From: Leeuwenhoekiella sp044542075
GTDB lineage: Bacteria > Bacteroidota > Bacteroidia > Flavobacteriales > Flavobacteriaceae
Direction: 5' to 3'
NCBI RefSeq assembly: GCF_044542075.1
Contig: NZ_JBITTU010000001.1
Coordinates: 310,001 to 374,000, forward strand
DNA length: 64,000 nucleotides
The position numbers were made by a program, and so were the translations under genes. Positions 17,538 to 25,815 of the stretch are shown here, one piece after another. The notes under the pieces are model-generated. The model saw only the letters and a program-made list of their open reading frames with translations. It was not told the origin of the DNA and made no database searches. The first letter of the stretch is position 1, and each line of letters opens with the position of its first letter.

Positions 17538-18905
17538 TTAGAATACACCTATAAAGTGACTTCCTGTAGTATTTACCAATTCAGCTCCTTTTGTAACTGC
17601 GCCGGTTTCTGTATCAATAACATAGATGTTTCCATTTTTACCTACGGGAGCCTGAGTCACATAAATATCGTTACCATCTACTACAAATCCTTGATATTGA
17701 AATAAGTAAAAGTCAGGATCGTAAGGTATAGCATCAATTTTTTGTGCGGTTTTAGCTTCTAAATCTACTAATGCAAAAAATCCTTGAGCTCCTGCAACAC
17801 CTTCTGCTGAACCTGCGTGACGATAAGCAACAATAGCTTTTCCGTTAGCTGCTGGTCTCCACGCTAATATGTATGCATCATTTATACCTAATGCATCATC
17901 AAAATTAAATACATACGAATCATCATACGTATTGTCTGCATTTATTTTTAGGATATGCGAACCTTGAGGATCGCCTTGATTTGCCTGGTAAACGCTTCCA
18001 TTATAAAGAAAAGAGTTGATACTTCTGTATCCATTTGTATTACCTAATCCTACATTAGAAGTAATAACCGTAGGATTTAATAATGATGGATAATCTAACA
18101 CGATCGTTTTAGATCCTAAAATCTCATAGTCAGACTCACTTTCTGCTGTATCAGGATTTACCTTACTTAAACGCGCTCCTATGTATAATTTATCTCCTGC
18201 AGCATTTAAAGTAGGCATATCTATTCTTGAGATATAATATCCTTCTGCTTCTTCCTCTGCAGTGAGTCTTAGGCTAGACTCTTCAAAATTCTTTATTAAC
18301 GAGTTTTCTAAATCTAAAGTTACAACACCCATTGTTGCTTCGGTACGTACATAGAAGTCATCTGTAACTATATCTGGCGTATCATTGTCATCAATTATAT
18401 TTTCAGTATCTACATATACCGCAGCTCCGGTCTGGTCTCCATCAAATAATTTAATCCATCGTGGTGCAGATCCTACATAAGGTTCGATACTAATATCAGA
18501 ACCTACCTTTGTATAAACCTGACCCCCTTCTACTTTAAATTTTGAGTAGTTACCACCGGTATCCCCTGCATAACTAATATTAAAAATTGTGCTACCATCT
18601 TCAGAAGACTGTAAACGCGCCGTTCTGTTAGAAGGTACTGTAAACCCGTTGTTAAAAGCGTCTACAGAAAAGTTAGGATCTTTTGCCTGCTCACTCGTAA
18701 TCGAGAAAATAGAAGTTCCGCCATTTCCATCTCCCGCGTCTGTACCCATTCGTGCAGCTGCAATGGTGATAAATCGTGATTCTGCTACAGGATCTGTACC
18801 GGGATCTGTATCTACGCTCGTATCGTCTGTACTGCAAGATGCCATAAGACCTGTAAGCAGTGCTCCTACTGCTATATATTTAATATTAAAAAAATTACGT
18901 TTCAT
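17538..18905 (-). CDS. DUF4374-like outer-surface lipoprotein
   Basis: A 455-residue exported lipoprotein with a signal peptide ending in the lipobox MASC at C24 and a following S/D-rich stretch, as in surface-exposed Bacteroidota lipoproteins. The rest is beta-rich with repeated short motifs (for example GNIYVIDTETG and QGFFALVDLEAK), consistent with a seven-bladed propeller. From memory it fits the DUF4374 family, which accompanies TonB receptors; a profile search would settle this. It sits 17 bases downstream of the receptor gene on the same strand and probably helps capture that receptor's ligand. Confidence 0.72.
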   Translation of the reverse strand: MKRNFFNIKYIAVGALLTGLMASCSTDDTSVDTDPGTDPVAESRFITIAAARMGTDAGDGNGGTSIFSITSEQAKDPNFSVDAFNNGFTVPSNRTARLQSSEDGSTIFNISYAGDTGGNYSKFKVEGGQVYTKVGSDISIEPYVGSAPRWIKLFDGDQTGAAVYVDTENIIDDNDTPDIVTDDFYVRTEATMGVVTLDLENSLIKNFEESSLRLTAEEEAEGYYISRIDMPTLNAAGDKLYIGARLSKVNPDTAESESDYEILGSKTIVLDYPSLLNPTVITSNVGLGNTNGYRSINSFLYNGSVYQANQGDPQGSHILKINADNTYDDSYVFNFDDALGINDAYILAWRPAANGKAIVAYRHAGSAEGVAGAQGFFALVDLEAKTAQKIDAIPYDPDFYLFQYQGFVVDGNDIYVTQAPVGKNGNIYVIDTETGAVTKGAELVNTTGSHFIGVF

Positions 18906-18922
18906 AATAGTTACTTTAGTAA

Positions 18923-21334
18923 TTAAAATTTATTGATTGTATAGTTTAGTTTTAAGTAGAAAGCTCTTCCTGGTTTTTGTACCGAAAGATTATCAAACAC
19001 CGGCTTATCAAAAATATTCTTGACATCAAAACTCATTACAAGATTGTTTTTAGGAAAGCTGTAGCTCAACCCAAAATCCTGTTGTAATTGCTCAGGCACT
19101 TTAAAAAATTCGTCGCCCACAGTGTTTGATCCTTGGGGTACGAGATAGGAAAACTCATCTGTATAATACAGGGTGTAGAACAGATTTAAACGAGCATCTT
19201 TTTGTATGAAGTCTTTAAATGAATATCTAAGACTACCATTCATAGTAAGAAAAGGCGTATTGGGAACATCTACTTCAGCTCCGCGATTTTCTATTTTTAG
19301 ATCAAATTTTGAAACATTAAAATTGAATCCGAAGTTTCTATCATAGTTATAGTTTAATTGCGCATCAAACCCTTTAGAAGTTCCGCTTCCCTGATTTACG
19401 TAGACGATTAGTTCATCGTCTATGTTTGATGAGTTTTCAATAGGAAGTCCTATTCTGTCTTTTATATTTCGGGAAAATAAATTTGTAGAAACCGTAAACT
19501 GATGCTTCTTAATAGTAAACGAACCAAATCTAAAACCAAGGTTGTAGTTGTTACTTTGCTCAGGATTTATACTAGAGTTAGCAACTACATTATCTCCATC
19601 ATTTCCAAAAATTTCGGTCTCATTAGGTAAGCGTATGGCTTTCTCTGCAGAAGTAAGTAAGGTGAGCTCAGGCAAAATTGCATAAGAAAGTGCAAACCCG
19701 TAACCCTCATAGGTTTTGTTACTACTTACCACCTCATCTACAAGTTGACTATCACCATTTGCATCGGTTGTTATTGCCGGGTCAACGCTAATTGATTTTT
19801 GCTGATAGTGCTTACCAAACAAACTGGCTTCTAGCTTATCATCAAAGGCATTAAATTCATAGGTAAAAGAGTAAATATTTTTATGTAAATCTCTAGTACC
19901 TATAAATGTATTTTCTAAAAGGGATACGAGTTCATCGCTATCTTCCCGATCAATCCCACTGTACACGTGATTAAGCAAAAACCTATGATTGTCATTTACT
20001 GCGTAAGATAATCCCGTACGTATAGACGCTACATTTCGCTTAATTTTTGCAAGTGTAGGACCACCCTCTTGTTGAGAACCCCACAGATATTCAAATTCGT
20101 TACCTCTAAAGTCAATTGCACGCTCACCCGCCCAGCTATATGCTGCAGCTACCGTATCATTAACCTGACGATTACGTTTACCGTAGTATCCATTTATATT
20201 AAGATCTAAACCTTCTACAAATAAATCTTGCTTTTGGTACGTAAGATTTGCAAGCGTCGCGTCAGACTCTAGAAAACGACCTTTATACGGTCTTATCGTC
20301 ATAAATGCACCGTGCTGTACTTCTTTGTAATCGTCAGAACCGGTAAAGCCTACAAAAAATTGATCTGCCCAGTTTACATTGGTAAATCCTAATTGCACCA
20401 TTCCTCCGGTTGAGCGGTAGGCATCGTTAAATCTACGAGCCGTAATAGGAGTTTGTACACCCCCTAATCCTGCAACTACAACACTTCTACCCGAAACCTT
20501 ATAATCGTTATCTGAATAATTATGGAAACCAGAAGCTTTAACGGTGAAACCCGAATCTTCAAAACGATACAACCCGTTTACACTTGTTTGAAAAGTATTA
20601 AATGACCCATAAGAAACGGAAGCATTCAAGTGTGTGTTGGCAGTTTTGTCCAAAACAATATTTATAGCTCCTCCTAAAGCATCATCGGCTAGATAACCGG
20701 GCACGACACCCTTGTACACTTCGATCTGCTCAATTAACGAAGGTGGAATACTATTTAGATTAAATGACGAGCCAAAGGTCGAAATAGGAATCCCATCTAT
20801 AAAAATACGTACCGCACTTCCTGAAAGTCCGTTTAAGGAATATTCAACATTAGAACCTAATCCCCCATTTTGACGAATCTTAACCCCAACGGTAGTATTG
20901 AGCAATTCGTTAGTTTGTATGTTACGCTGGCTGGCTTCTTCAGTATTTATAATATTTACTGCAAAGCCTTTTTTCTCAATTTTTGTCTTTAAAGATTCAC
21001 CCTGAATAGCAACTTCATCAAGCTCATAATCTTTATCATTTTTTAGCTGAATATCAAAACGCAGCGGAGTATTTTTTACAGTCACCTGCTCAAAGCCTAT
21101 AAAATCTCCTGATGATATTTCTAACGTATAGGTTCCTGATGGAATACTTTTCAAAACATAAATTCCGGCTTCATTAGATACTACACGTTGGCCATATTTA
21201 GCATGTTTTAATTGAATGCTGGTATTAGCAACTAGGTATCCGTTTGCATCTTTAACCACACCGCTAATGTCGTATTGTGCAGCTGCCAAAACCGGAAACA
21301 GAAGTATTAAGAAAATTAATTTTTGCTTCATCAA
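18923..21334 (-). CDS. TonB-dependent outer-membrane receptor with CarboxypepD_reg-like domain
   Basis: An 803-residue receptor. A signal peptide ends near residue 19 (AAAQ), followed by a carboxypeptidase-regulatory-like beta-sandwich (20-105), a plug with KGFAVNIINTEEASQRNIQT and the RIFIDGIPISTFG segment, then a 22-strand-type barrel ending in F (KLNYTINKF). It would import a chelated metal or other scarce ligand using TonB energy. The size and the DUF4374-like partner resemble siderophore-type receptors more than SusC, which is about 1000 residues. Two adjacent methionines begin the gene, and either could be used. A consensus promoter lies directly upstream. Confidence 0.9.
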   Translation of the reverse strand: MMKQKLIFLILLFPVLAAAQYDISGVVKDANGYLVANTSIQLKHAKYGQRVVSNEAGIYVLKSIPSGTYTLEISSGDFIGFEQVTVKNTPLRFDIQLKNDKDYELDEVAIQGESLKTKIEKKGFAVNIINTEEASQRNIQTNELLNTTVGVKIRQNGGLGSNVEYSLNGLSGSAVRIFIDGIPISTFGSSFNLNSIPPSLIEQIEVYKGVVPGYLADDALGGAINIVLDKTANTHLNASVSYGSFNTFQTSVNGLYRFEDSGFTVKASGFHNYSDNDYKVSGRSVVVAGLGGVQTPITARRFNDAYRSTGGMVQLGFTNVNWADQFFVGFTGSDDYKEVQHGAFMTIRPYKGRFLESDATLANLTYQKQDLFVEGLDLNINGYYGKRNRQVNDTVAAAYSWAGERAIDFRGNEFEYLWGSQQEGGPTLAKIKRNVASIRTGLSYAVNDNHRFLLNHVYSGIDREDSDELVSLLENTFIGTRDLHKNIYSFTYEFNAFDDKLEASLFGKHYQQKSISVDPAITTDANGDSQLVDEVVSSNKTYEGYGFALSYAILPELTLLTSAEKAIRLPNETEIFGNDGDNVVANSSINPEQSNNYNLGFRFGSFTIKKHQFTVSTNLFSRNIKDRIGLPIENSSNIDDELIVYVNQGSGTSKGFDAQLNYNYDRNFGFNFNVSKFDLKIENRGAEVDVPNTPFLTMNGSLRYSFKDFIQKDARLNLFYTLYYTDEFSYLVPQGSNTVGDEFFKVPEQLQQDFGLSYSFPKNNLVMSFDVKNIFDKPVFDNLSVQKPGRAFYLKLNYTINKF

Positions 21335-21349
21335 CGTTTAATTGAGGTG

Positions 21350-21379
21350 CAAACTTATACTTATTTAGATTAAGTACAA
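21350..21379 (-). promoter_or_regulatory. Bacteroidota-type promoter of the TonB receptor operon
   Basis: On the minus strand TTG (21379-21377) is followed after 19 bases by TAAGTTTG (21357-21350), a full match to the flavobacterial TTG-N17-23-TAnnTTTG consensus. The predicted transcription start is about 10 bases before the receptor start codon. Confidence 0.65.
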
Positions 21380-21411
21380 ATAAAAATAATCAATTTTATT
21401 AATCAAATTTC

Positions 21412-21425
21412 CCAGTAATTACTGG
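21412..21425. promoter_or_regulatory. Perfect 14-bp palindrome CCAGTAATTACTGG
   Basis: The palindrome is centred about 75 bases upstream of the predicted transcription start of the TonB receptor operon, a position suited to an activator site. No regulator can be assigned. It does not match the TTGAT-N4-ATCAA site of classical FNR. Confidence 0.45.
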
Positions 21426-21602
21426 AACTCCCATAACCGTTAGGATTTGCGGCATTAATTAAAAACGAAATTATTTTAAAGGAATGAAAACGAATCAGGA
21501 TTTATGATTCAAATAAAAATGGTGAAAATAGGTTTACAAGAGAGGATATGAATAGCTACACGCCGAAGCTTAAATAGATTTCTAAAAAATCTGAATTAAC
21601 GC

Positions 21603-22307
21603 TTAAAGCAAACCATCGCTGACTTGAGTAAGTGAGGCTTTATCAATAATTTTAATACGCTTCCCTACGGTTTCTATAAGTCCGTTCTTTTTAAACTTAG
21701 CAAGCGACCGTATGCACAATTCGGTAGCGGTGCCTACCACATCTGCGATGTCATTTCGTGACAAAACGAGATTGAGAAACCCGTCTGCATCGGTGCCAAA
21801 ATGGGTATCGAGATAAAGTAAAATTCCGGCCAGACGCTGGTTAACAGTTTTCTGAGCCATATTTACAATAACGTCGTCTGCCAGTTTGAGTTCGCGAGCC
21901 ATATTTATGAGCAAGGCTTGTATAAATTCTGGGTTTTTAGATAGACTTTCGGTAAAATTCTCTTTCGGTATAAAACAAACCTGCATATCGTTGAGTGCAA
22001 CCGCACTAAGATTTGAGGCTTCTTCGGCAATAAGAGAACGCTGTCCCATTACCTCGCCTTTAGAAGCAATTTTTACGATTTGATCCTTACCGTTTTCGCT
22101 AAGCTTAGAAAGTTTAGAAACGCCATTACGCACACAAAAAACACCATTCAGCTTTTCGCCTTCTTTAAATATAGCCTCCCCTTTTTTGATGCTACGACTC
22201 ACTTTACTATCAGAAATTTGTTTGAGCTCTTCTTTCTTCAAAGCTTTAAGCGCATTTAACTCTCTAATAATACAGTTATCACATCGCGATTCTGAATGGT
22301 CTGTCAT
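21603..22307 (-). CDS. Crp/Fnr-family transcriptional regulator
   Basis: A 234-residue regulator with a cyclic-nucleotide-binding beta-roll (about 25-140) and a C-terminal winged HTH with LSRNDIADVVGTATELCIRSLAKFKKNGLI. The N-terminus has a paired-cysteine motif, C9-x-x-C12, followed by C-less sequence. Classical iron-sulfur FNR uses four cysteines, so an oxygen-labile cluster is possible but not proven. A TAATTTTG element ends five bases before the start codon. Possible targets include genes of anaerobic or micro-aerobic metabolism. The gene is not in an obvious operon. Confidence 0.88.
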   Translation of the reverse strand: MTDHSESRCDNCIIRELNALKALKKEELKQISDSKVSRSIKKGEAIFKEGEKLNGVFCVRNGVSKLSKLSENGKDQIVKIASKGEVMGQRSLIAEEASNLSAVALNDMQVCFIPKENFTESLSKNPEFIQALLINMARELKLADDVIVNMAQKTVNQRLAGILLYLDTHFGTDADGFLNLVLSRNDIADVVGTATELCIRSLAKFKKNGLIETVGKRIKIIDKASLTQVSDGLL

Positions 22308-22378
22308 ATTTCAAAATTAGACAAAACAACTCAATCATCTATACTTGTTTATGTTTGCCGTAGGGTTTCAGTAAAAAG

Positions 22379-22416
22379 AAAACCTCAGAAAATTAGGAGT
22401 AAAATTCTGAGGTTTT
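22379..22416 (-). terminator. Terminator after the small membrane protein gene
   Basis: A 12-bp stem AAAACCTCAGAA / TTCTGAGGTTTT encloses a 14-base loop and, read on the minus strand, is followed by a U-rich stretch. It separates the 94-residue gene from the Crp/Fnr gene. Confidence 0.75.
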
Positions 22417-22440
22417 GTATTATATATTTTAAAGAAACTA

Positions 22441-22725
22441 TTAAATCACCAAGCTGCCAGCGATAATTAAAATACTCGATACAATACTTACGCCAAGTAA
22501 TTTAAAAATAAGTTGAGGCTTTTGAACGGTTAAAATTGCTGCGTTATGTAAACTGCATAAAATTACCGAAACCATAACCAACAGCATTTGTGCTAAACCG
22601 TGCCCAAAATGCAATACACTAAATACAGCTACAGAACCTAAACAAGTGCTTAGAATGATACCCAGAGCAGAATATCCCATTATATTATGGGTAAAATCGT
22701 TTTGAAGTTTTGAAAATGTGGTCAT
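22441..22725 (-). CDS. Small integral membrane protein, unknown function
   Basis: A 94-residue hydrophobic protein with three predicted membrane helices (about 17-37, 42-62 and 73-93) joined by short loops. A His/Asn-containing segment (HFGHG, LHNAAI) could bind a metal or heme. I do not recognise the family. It lies between a terminator and the divergent lipoprotein gene, upstream of the Crp/Fnr regulator on the same strand. Coding is supported by the clean frame, the family-like amphipathic N-terminus and the dedicated terminator. Confidence 0.7.
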   Translation of the reverse strand: MTTFSKLQNDFTHNIMGYSALGIILSTCLGSVAVFSVLHFGHGLAQMLLVMVSVILCSLHNAAILTVQKPQLIFKLLGVSIVSSILIIAGSLVI

Positions 22726-22888
22726 ACCTGAAAATTTAAATTACTATTAATTTACAGGGTAAAAGTACCGGACGATTCTTCCCTATTTTATGACTTTTGT
22801 CAGTTTACAAGAATTTTTAAAACTAATTCTAGAGGTGTTGTAAGACTTGTGAATGCTTGTGGACTAAAACCTCTTAAACAACCACCTT

Positions 22889-23656
22889 ATGAAATACACA
22901 GCACTGGCATTACTTTTTATAATCTGTCTCTCATGCAACTCTAAAAAAGAGCAACAACCGGTTACTATAACGCAAGCTATAGTTGAAGAAACTACAAATT
23001 ACCCTGAGATTTTACTTAAAATTCTTAATGCACACGGTGGTCTGGATACCTGGAAAACCTATCAAACACTAACATTTACAATAGACAAAGCGCCTAATAC
23101 AGATGAGGTGCACACCATAGATTTGCACTCACGAAAAGACCATATTGATATGGGTACTGTCTCGATGGGATATGATGGTAATAAAGCGTGGCTACGTGAT
23201 CCTGAGCAGACCTATAAGGGAAATGCAGACTTTTATCACAACCTGATGTTTTATTTTTACGCCATGCCTTTTGTACTGGCAGATCAAGGTATTATCTATG
23301 AGCAAACCGAAGATCTTGTAGTAAATGACACGAGCTATCTCGGTCTTAAAATAAATTTTGAAGCTCAGATAGGATCATCTTCTAATGATGAATATTACCT
23401 ATACTACGATTTAGAAACCTATCAAATGCGCTGGTTAGGCTATACTGCAACATTTGGCGCGGCAGAGAAATCTGATGCGGTTAATTTTATAGCATATGAC
23501 AACTGGACTCTGGTAGAGCATATACGTTTACCAAAATCAATTTCCTGGTATACTTCTGAAAATGGAAAACTTACAGAACCTCGAAATACGGTTGACTTTA
23601 AAGAAATAAGACTAAGCACCGAAGCCAGGCCCGAAGCTTTTTACACAAATAAATAA
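22889..23656 (+). CDS. Lipoprotein of the DUF6503 / LolA-like type
   Basis: A 255-residue lipoprotein with signal peptide and lipobox LSC (C16). The mature part begins with an NAHGGLDTWKTYQTLTFTID segment that I associate with a flavobacterial family (DUF6503 by memory), predicted to adopt a LolA/LolB-like half-barrel. A role in lipid or lipoprotein handling in the periplasm is a guess from fold only. It is preceded by the divergent small membrane gene and followed by its own hairpin. Confidence 0.72.
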   Translation: MKYTALALLFIICLSCNSKKEQQPVTITQAIVEETTNYPEILLKILNAHGGLDTWKTYQTLTFTIDKAPNTDEVHTIDLHSRKDHIDMGTVSMGYDGNKAWLRDPEQTYKGNADFYHNLMFYFYAMPFVLADQGIIYEQTEDLVVNDTSYLGLKINFEAQIGSSSNDEYYLYYDLETYQMRWLGYTATFGAAEKSDAVNFIAYDNWTLVEHIRLPKSISWYTSENGKLTEPRNTVDFKEIRLSTEARPEAFYTNK

Positions 23657-23679
23657 GTTGATTCTTAGAACCTATTATT

Positions 23680-23708
23680 AAACGCAGCGCATATCTTGTG
23701 CTGCGTTT
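23680..23708 (+). terminator. Hairpin terminator after the lipoprotein gene
   Basis: A 9-bp stem AAACGCAGC / GCTGCGTTT with an 11-base loop, 23 bases after the stop codon. The T-run is short, so termination may be partial. Confidence 0.65.
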
Positions 23709-23726
23709 CTAATTAAATCAAAGTGT

Positions 23727-24323
23727 ATGAACAGTATGTCTCAACGTATTTTAAGACTGGTTCTTCTTTTTGGGGTCATCATAACATTTTTTGCCACCGG
23801 CCTTAATGTGCAGGTTCTTGCCCTTGTACAACGCGGTATGCTTAAAACAGGACTCCTCAATCCCGATCTGGAGCAGACTAAAAACAATACTGATGCTACA
23901 GATTCTGAAGCTTTGGTAAAAGCAGATTTAGACGTTTCTTTTTACAACGAACAAAATGAATTGGTTTCCCTTAAAAGCCTTAGTGATAAACCCATTTTTC
24001 TTAATTTCTGGGCGACCTGGTGTCCGCCCTGTATTGCAGAAATGCCCGGAATTTCAAATTTATATCAGGATCAAAAAGACGAAGTAAATTTTGTGCTGGT
24101 TTCTTTTGATACAGACTTTCAGAAGGCACGAGATTTTAAAGCAAAAAAAGGCTACACCTTTCCTATTTACCGCATTGCAAACGATCTGCCCGACATGTAT
24201 AATACCGGCAGTCTGCCTACCACGATATGTATAGATGCTCAAGGCCATCTCGCACTTACCCATATGGGTATGGCAGATTATGATACGCAGGATTTTAGAA
24301 ATTATCTCGACGCTCTAAAATAA
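23727..24323 (+). CDS. TlpA/ResA-type membrane-anchored thioredoxin
   Basis: A 198-residue protein with an N-terminal signal anchor (about residues 8-33), a linker, then a thioredoxin fold with NFWATWCPPCIAEMP. The redox pair is C99 and C102. A cis-Pro loop is visible in GSLPTTICID. It would reduce disulfides on the periplasmic side, as in cytochrome c maturation or oxidative repair. The methionine-sulfoxide reductase gene 132 bases downstream, which needs reductant in the same compartment, makes it a plausible electron donor. The first start (23727) or the methionine at codon 4 could be used. Confidence 0.9.
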   Translation: MNSMSQRILRLVLLFGVIITFFATGLNVQVLALVQRGMLKTGLLNPDLEQTKNNTDATDSEALVKADLDVSFYNEQNELVSLKSLSDKPIFLNFWATWCPPCIAEMPGISNLYQDQKDEVNFVLVSFDTDFQKARDFKAKKGYTFPIYRIANDLPDMYNTGSLPTTICIDAQGHLALTHMGMADYDTQDFRNYLDALK

Positions 24324-24455
24324 CCCCCATTTTATTCCGAAGGATTACCTCAAAAAAACTTCTAAATTTGGCAGAGCTTTAAGAAAGTTAAAACCCCACT
24401 TTACGTCAAAGGCAAAAACCGGAAGCGTTTAAAAAGCGTTTATATTAAAAAGATT

Positions 24456-25541
24456 ATGAAAAATAGAATCTTATTTTCAGCATTACTGGCAGCGACTATC
24501 GCACTAAGTTTATTATTTACCTCGTGTGCAGATGGCAAACAGGGTAAAACAAGCGTTTCTGACACGTCAGATATGGCGATGAATTCTACCTTCCCAGATG
24601 CTAAACCAGATGCCGAATGGAAATCACAACTTTCTGAAGAGCAATATGACATTATGGTTAAAAAAGGAACAGAAGCTCCTTTTAAAAATGCATTTTTCGA
24701 CAACCACGCAGAAGGTATTTATGTGAGCGCTGCAACCGGGCAACCTCTTTTTAGCTCAGATACTAAGTTTGATTCGGGTTCAGGATGGCCGGCCTTTTAT
24801 GCTCCTATAGATGAAGACGCTGTAATCTGGGTAAAAGACAACAGTCTTGGGATGAGCCGTGATGAGGTGATTGAAAAAGAAACTGGTTTACATTTAGGTC
24901 ACGTTTTTAACGACGGCCCAGAGCCTACAGGCTTACGCTACTGCATAAATTCTGCTGCATTAAAATTTATTCCGAAAGATGAAATTGAAGCGGCTACTTC
25001 ACAAAAAGAAGCCACTGCTTATTTTGCTAGCGGATGTTTCTGGTGTGTTGAAGCAGTTTATGAAAGTGTAAAAGGTGTTAAAGAATCTGTTTCAGGTTAC
25101 GCCGGTGGTCATACTAAAAACCCAACTTACGAAGAAAGCAATACCGGTAAAACAGGTCACGCAGAGGCTGTAAAAATTATATATGATCCTAGTGTGGTAA
25201 GTTTTAGCCAACTTGTAGATGTATATTTTGGCTCACAAAATCCTACACAGGCAAATGGGCAGGGACCTGACAAAGGATCGCAATACCGCTCAATCATTTT
25301 CTATCAAAACGATGCCGAAAAGAAAATTATAGACGACAAAAAAGCTGCTTTAGCTGAAGAACTTAACGCTACCATTGCTGCGGAAGTTAAACCTTTTGAT
25401 AAATTTTGGGAAGCTGAAGGCTATCACCAAAATTACGAAAGACAACACCCCGAGAATCCTTACATTCAAAATGTATCGATCCCAAGGTTAGAGCGTTTTC
25501 AGGCAAAATTTCCTGAGCTTCTAAAAGACGGAACGCATTAA
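24456..25541 (+). CDS. Bifunctional MsrB-MsrA peptide-methionine sulfoxide reductase, lipoprotein
   Basis: A 361-residue fusion of two methionine-sulfoxide reductases behind a lipoprotein signal (lipobox TSC, C24). MsrB comes first (about 52-175), with catalytic C163 in RYCINSA. MsrA follows (about 185-345), with catalytic C194 in GCFWC. The usual fusion order in many bacteria is MsrA-MsrB, and here it is reversed. The zinc-binding CxxC pairs of classical MsrB are absent (YVSAATG replaces the first pair). It would repair oxidised periplasmic proteins, presumably with the neighbouring TlpA-like protein. A TAAATTTG -7-like element (24363-24370) lies upstream, but no clear TTG accompanies it. 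Confidence 0.93.
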   Translation: MKNRILFSALLAATIALSLLFTSCADGKQGKTSVSDTSDMAMNSTFPDAKPDAEWKSQLSEEQYDIMVKKGTEAPFKNAFFDNHAEGIYVSAATGQPLFSSDTKFDSGSGWPAFYAPIDEDAVIWVKDNSLGMSRDEVIEKETGLHLGHVFNDGPEPTGLRYCINSAALKFIPKDEIEAATSQKEATAYFASGCFWCVEAVYESVKGVKESVSGYAGGHTKNPTYEESNTGKTGHAEAVKIIYDPSVVSFSQLVDVYFGSQNPTQANGQGPDKGSQYRSIIFYQNDAEKKIIDDKKAALAEELNATIAAEVKPFDKFWEAEGYHQNYERQHPENPYIQNVSIPRLERFQAKFPELLKDGTH

Positions 25542-25543
25542 AT

Positions 25544-25623
25544 CGTCAACCTGAACTTGATTCAGGTTCTCATTCAGCTTGAACCCGTTACGATGCGATT
25601 CTGAAACAAGTTTAGAATGACGG
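25544..25623. repeat. REP-like intergenic repeat, copy 1
   Basis: An 80-base element begins CGTCAACCTGAACTTGATTC and ends CTGAAACAAG...AATGACG, so its ends are inverted copies. A second copy lies at 27082-27163, on the other side of the MFS gene. This resembles the REP/MITE-like intergenic repeats I know from flavobacterial genomes. Confidence 0.7.
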
Positions 25624-25655
25624 CCTACATCTATTAAAATTTGAAATACTAAAGG

Positions 25656-25684
25656 CTCCCTTCCTCTCTGAGGAGGGGAGTTTT
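25656..25684 (+). terminator. Strong hairpin with T-run
   Basis: An 11-bp stem CTCCCTTCCTC / GAGGAGGGGAG (one G-T pair) with loop TCT is followed by TTTT. It lies about 115 bases after the MsrBA stop codon, beyond the REP-like element, and probably ends that transcript. Confidence 0.65.
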
Positions 25685-25815
25685 AATTTTAATTCCGTTT
25701 AGAAATTCAGATTCAAACGGGGTGGTGCCAACCGCTGCTCCAGCAATTCAAACAATCCCTTTTGCGCCTTTGGCGCATACATCCCCTCTTTAAAAGGAGT
25801 GGAACTTTTAAAGAA

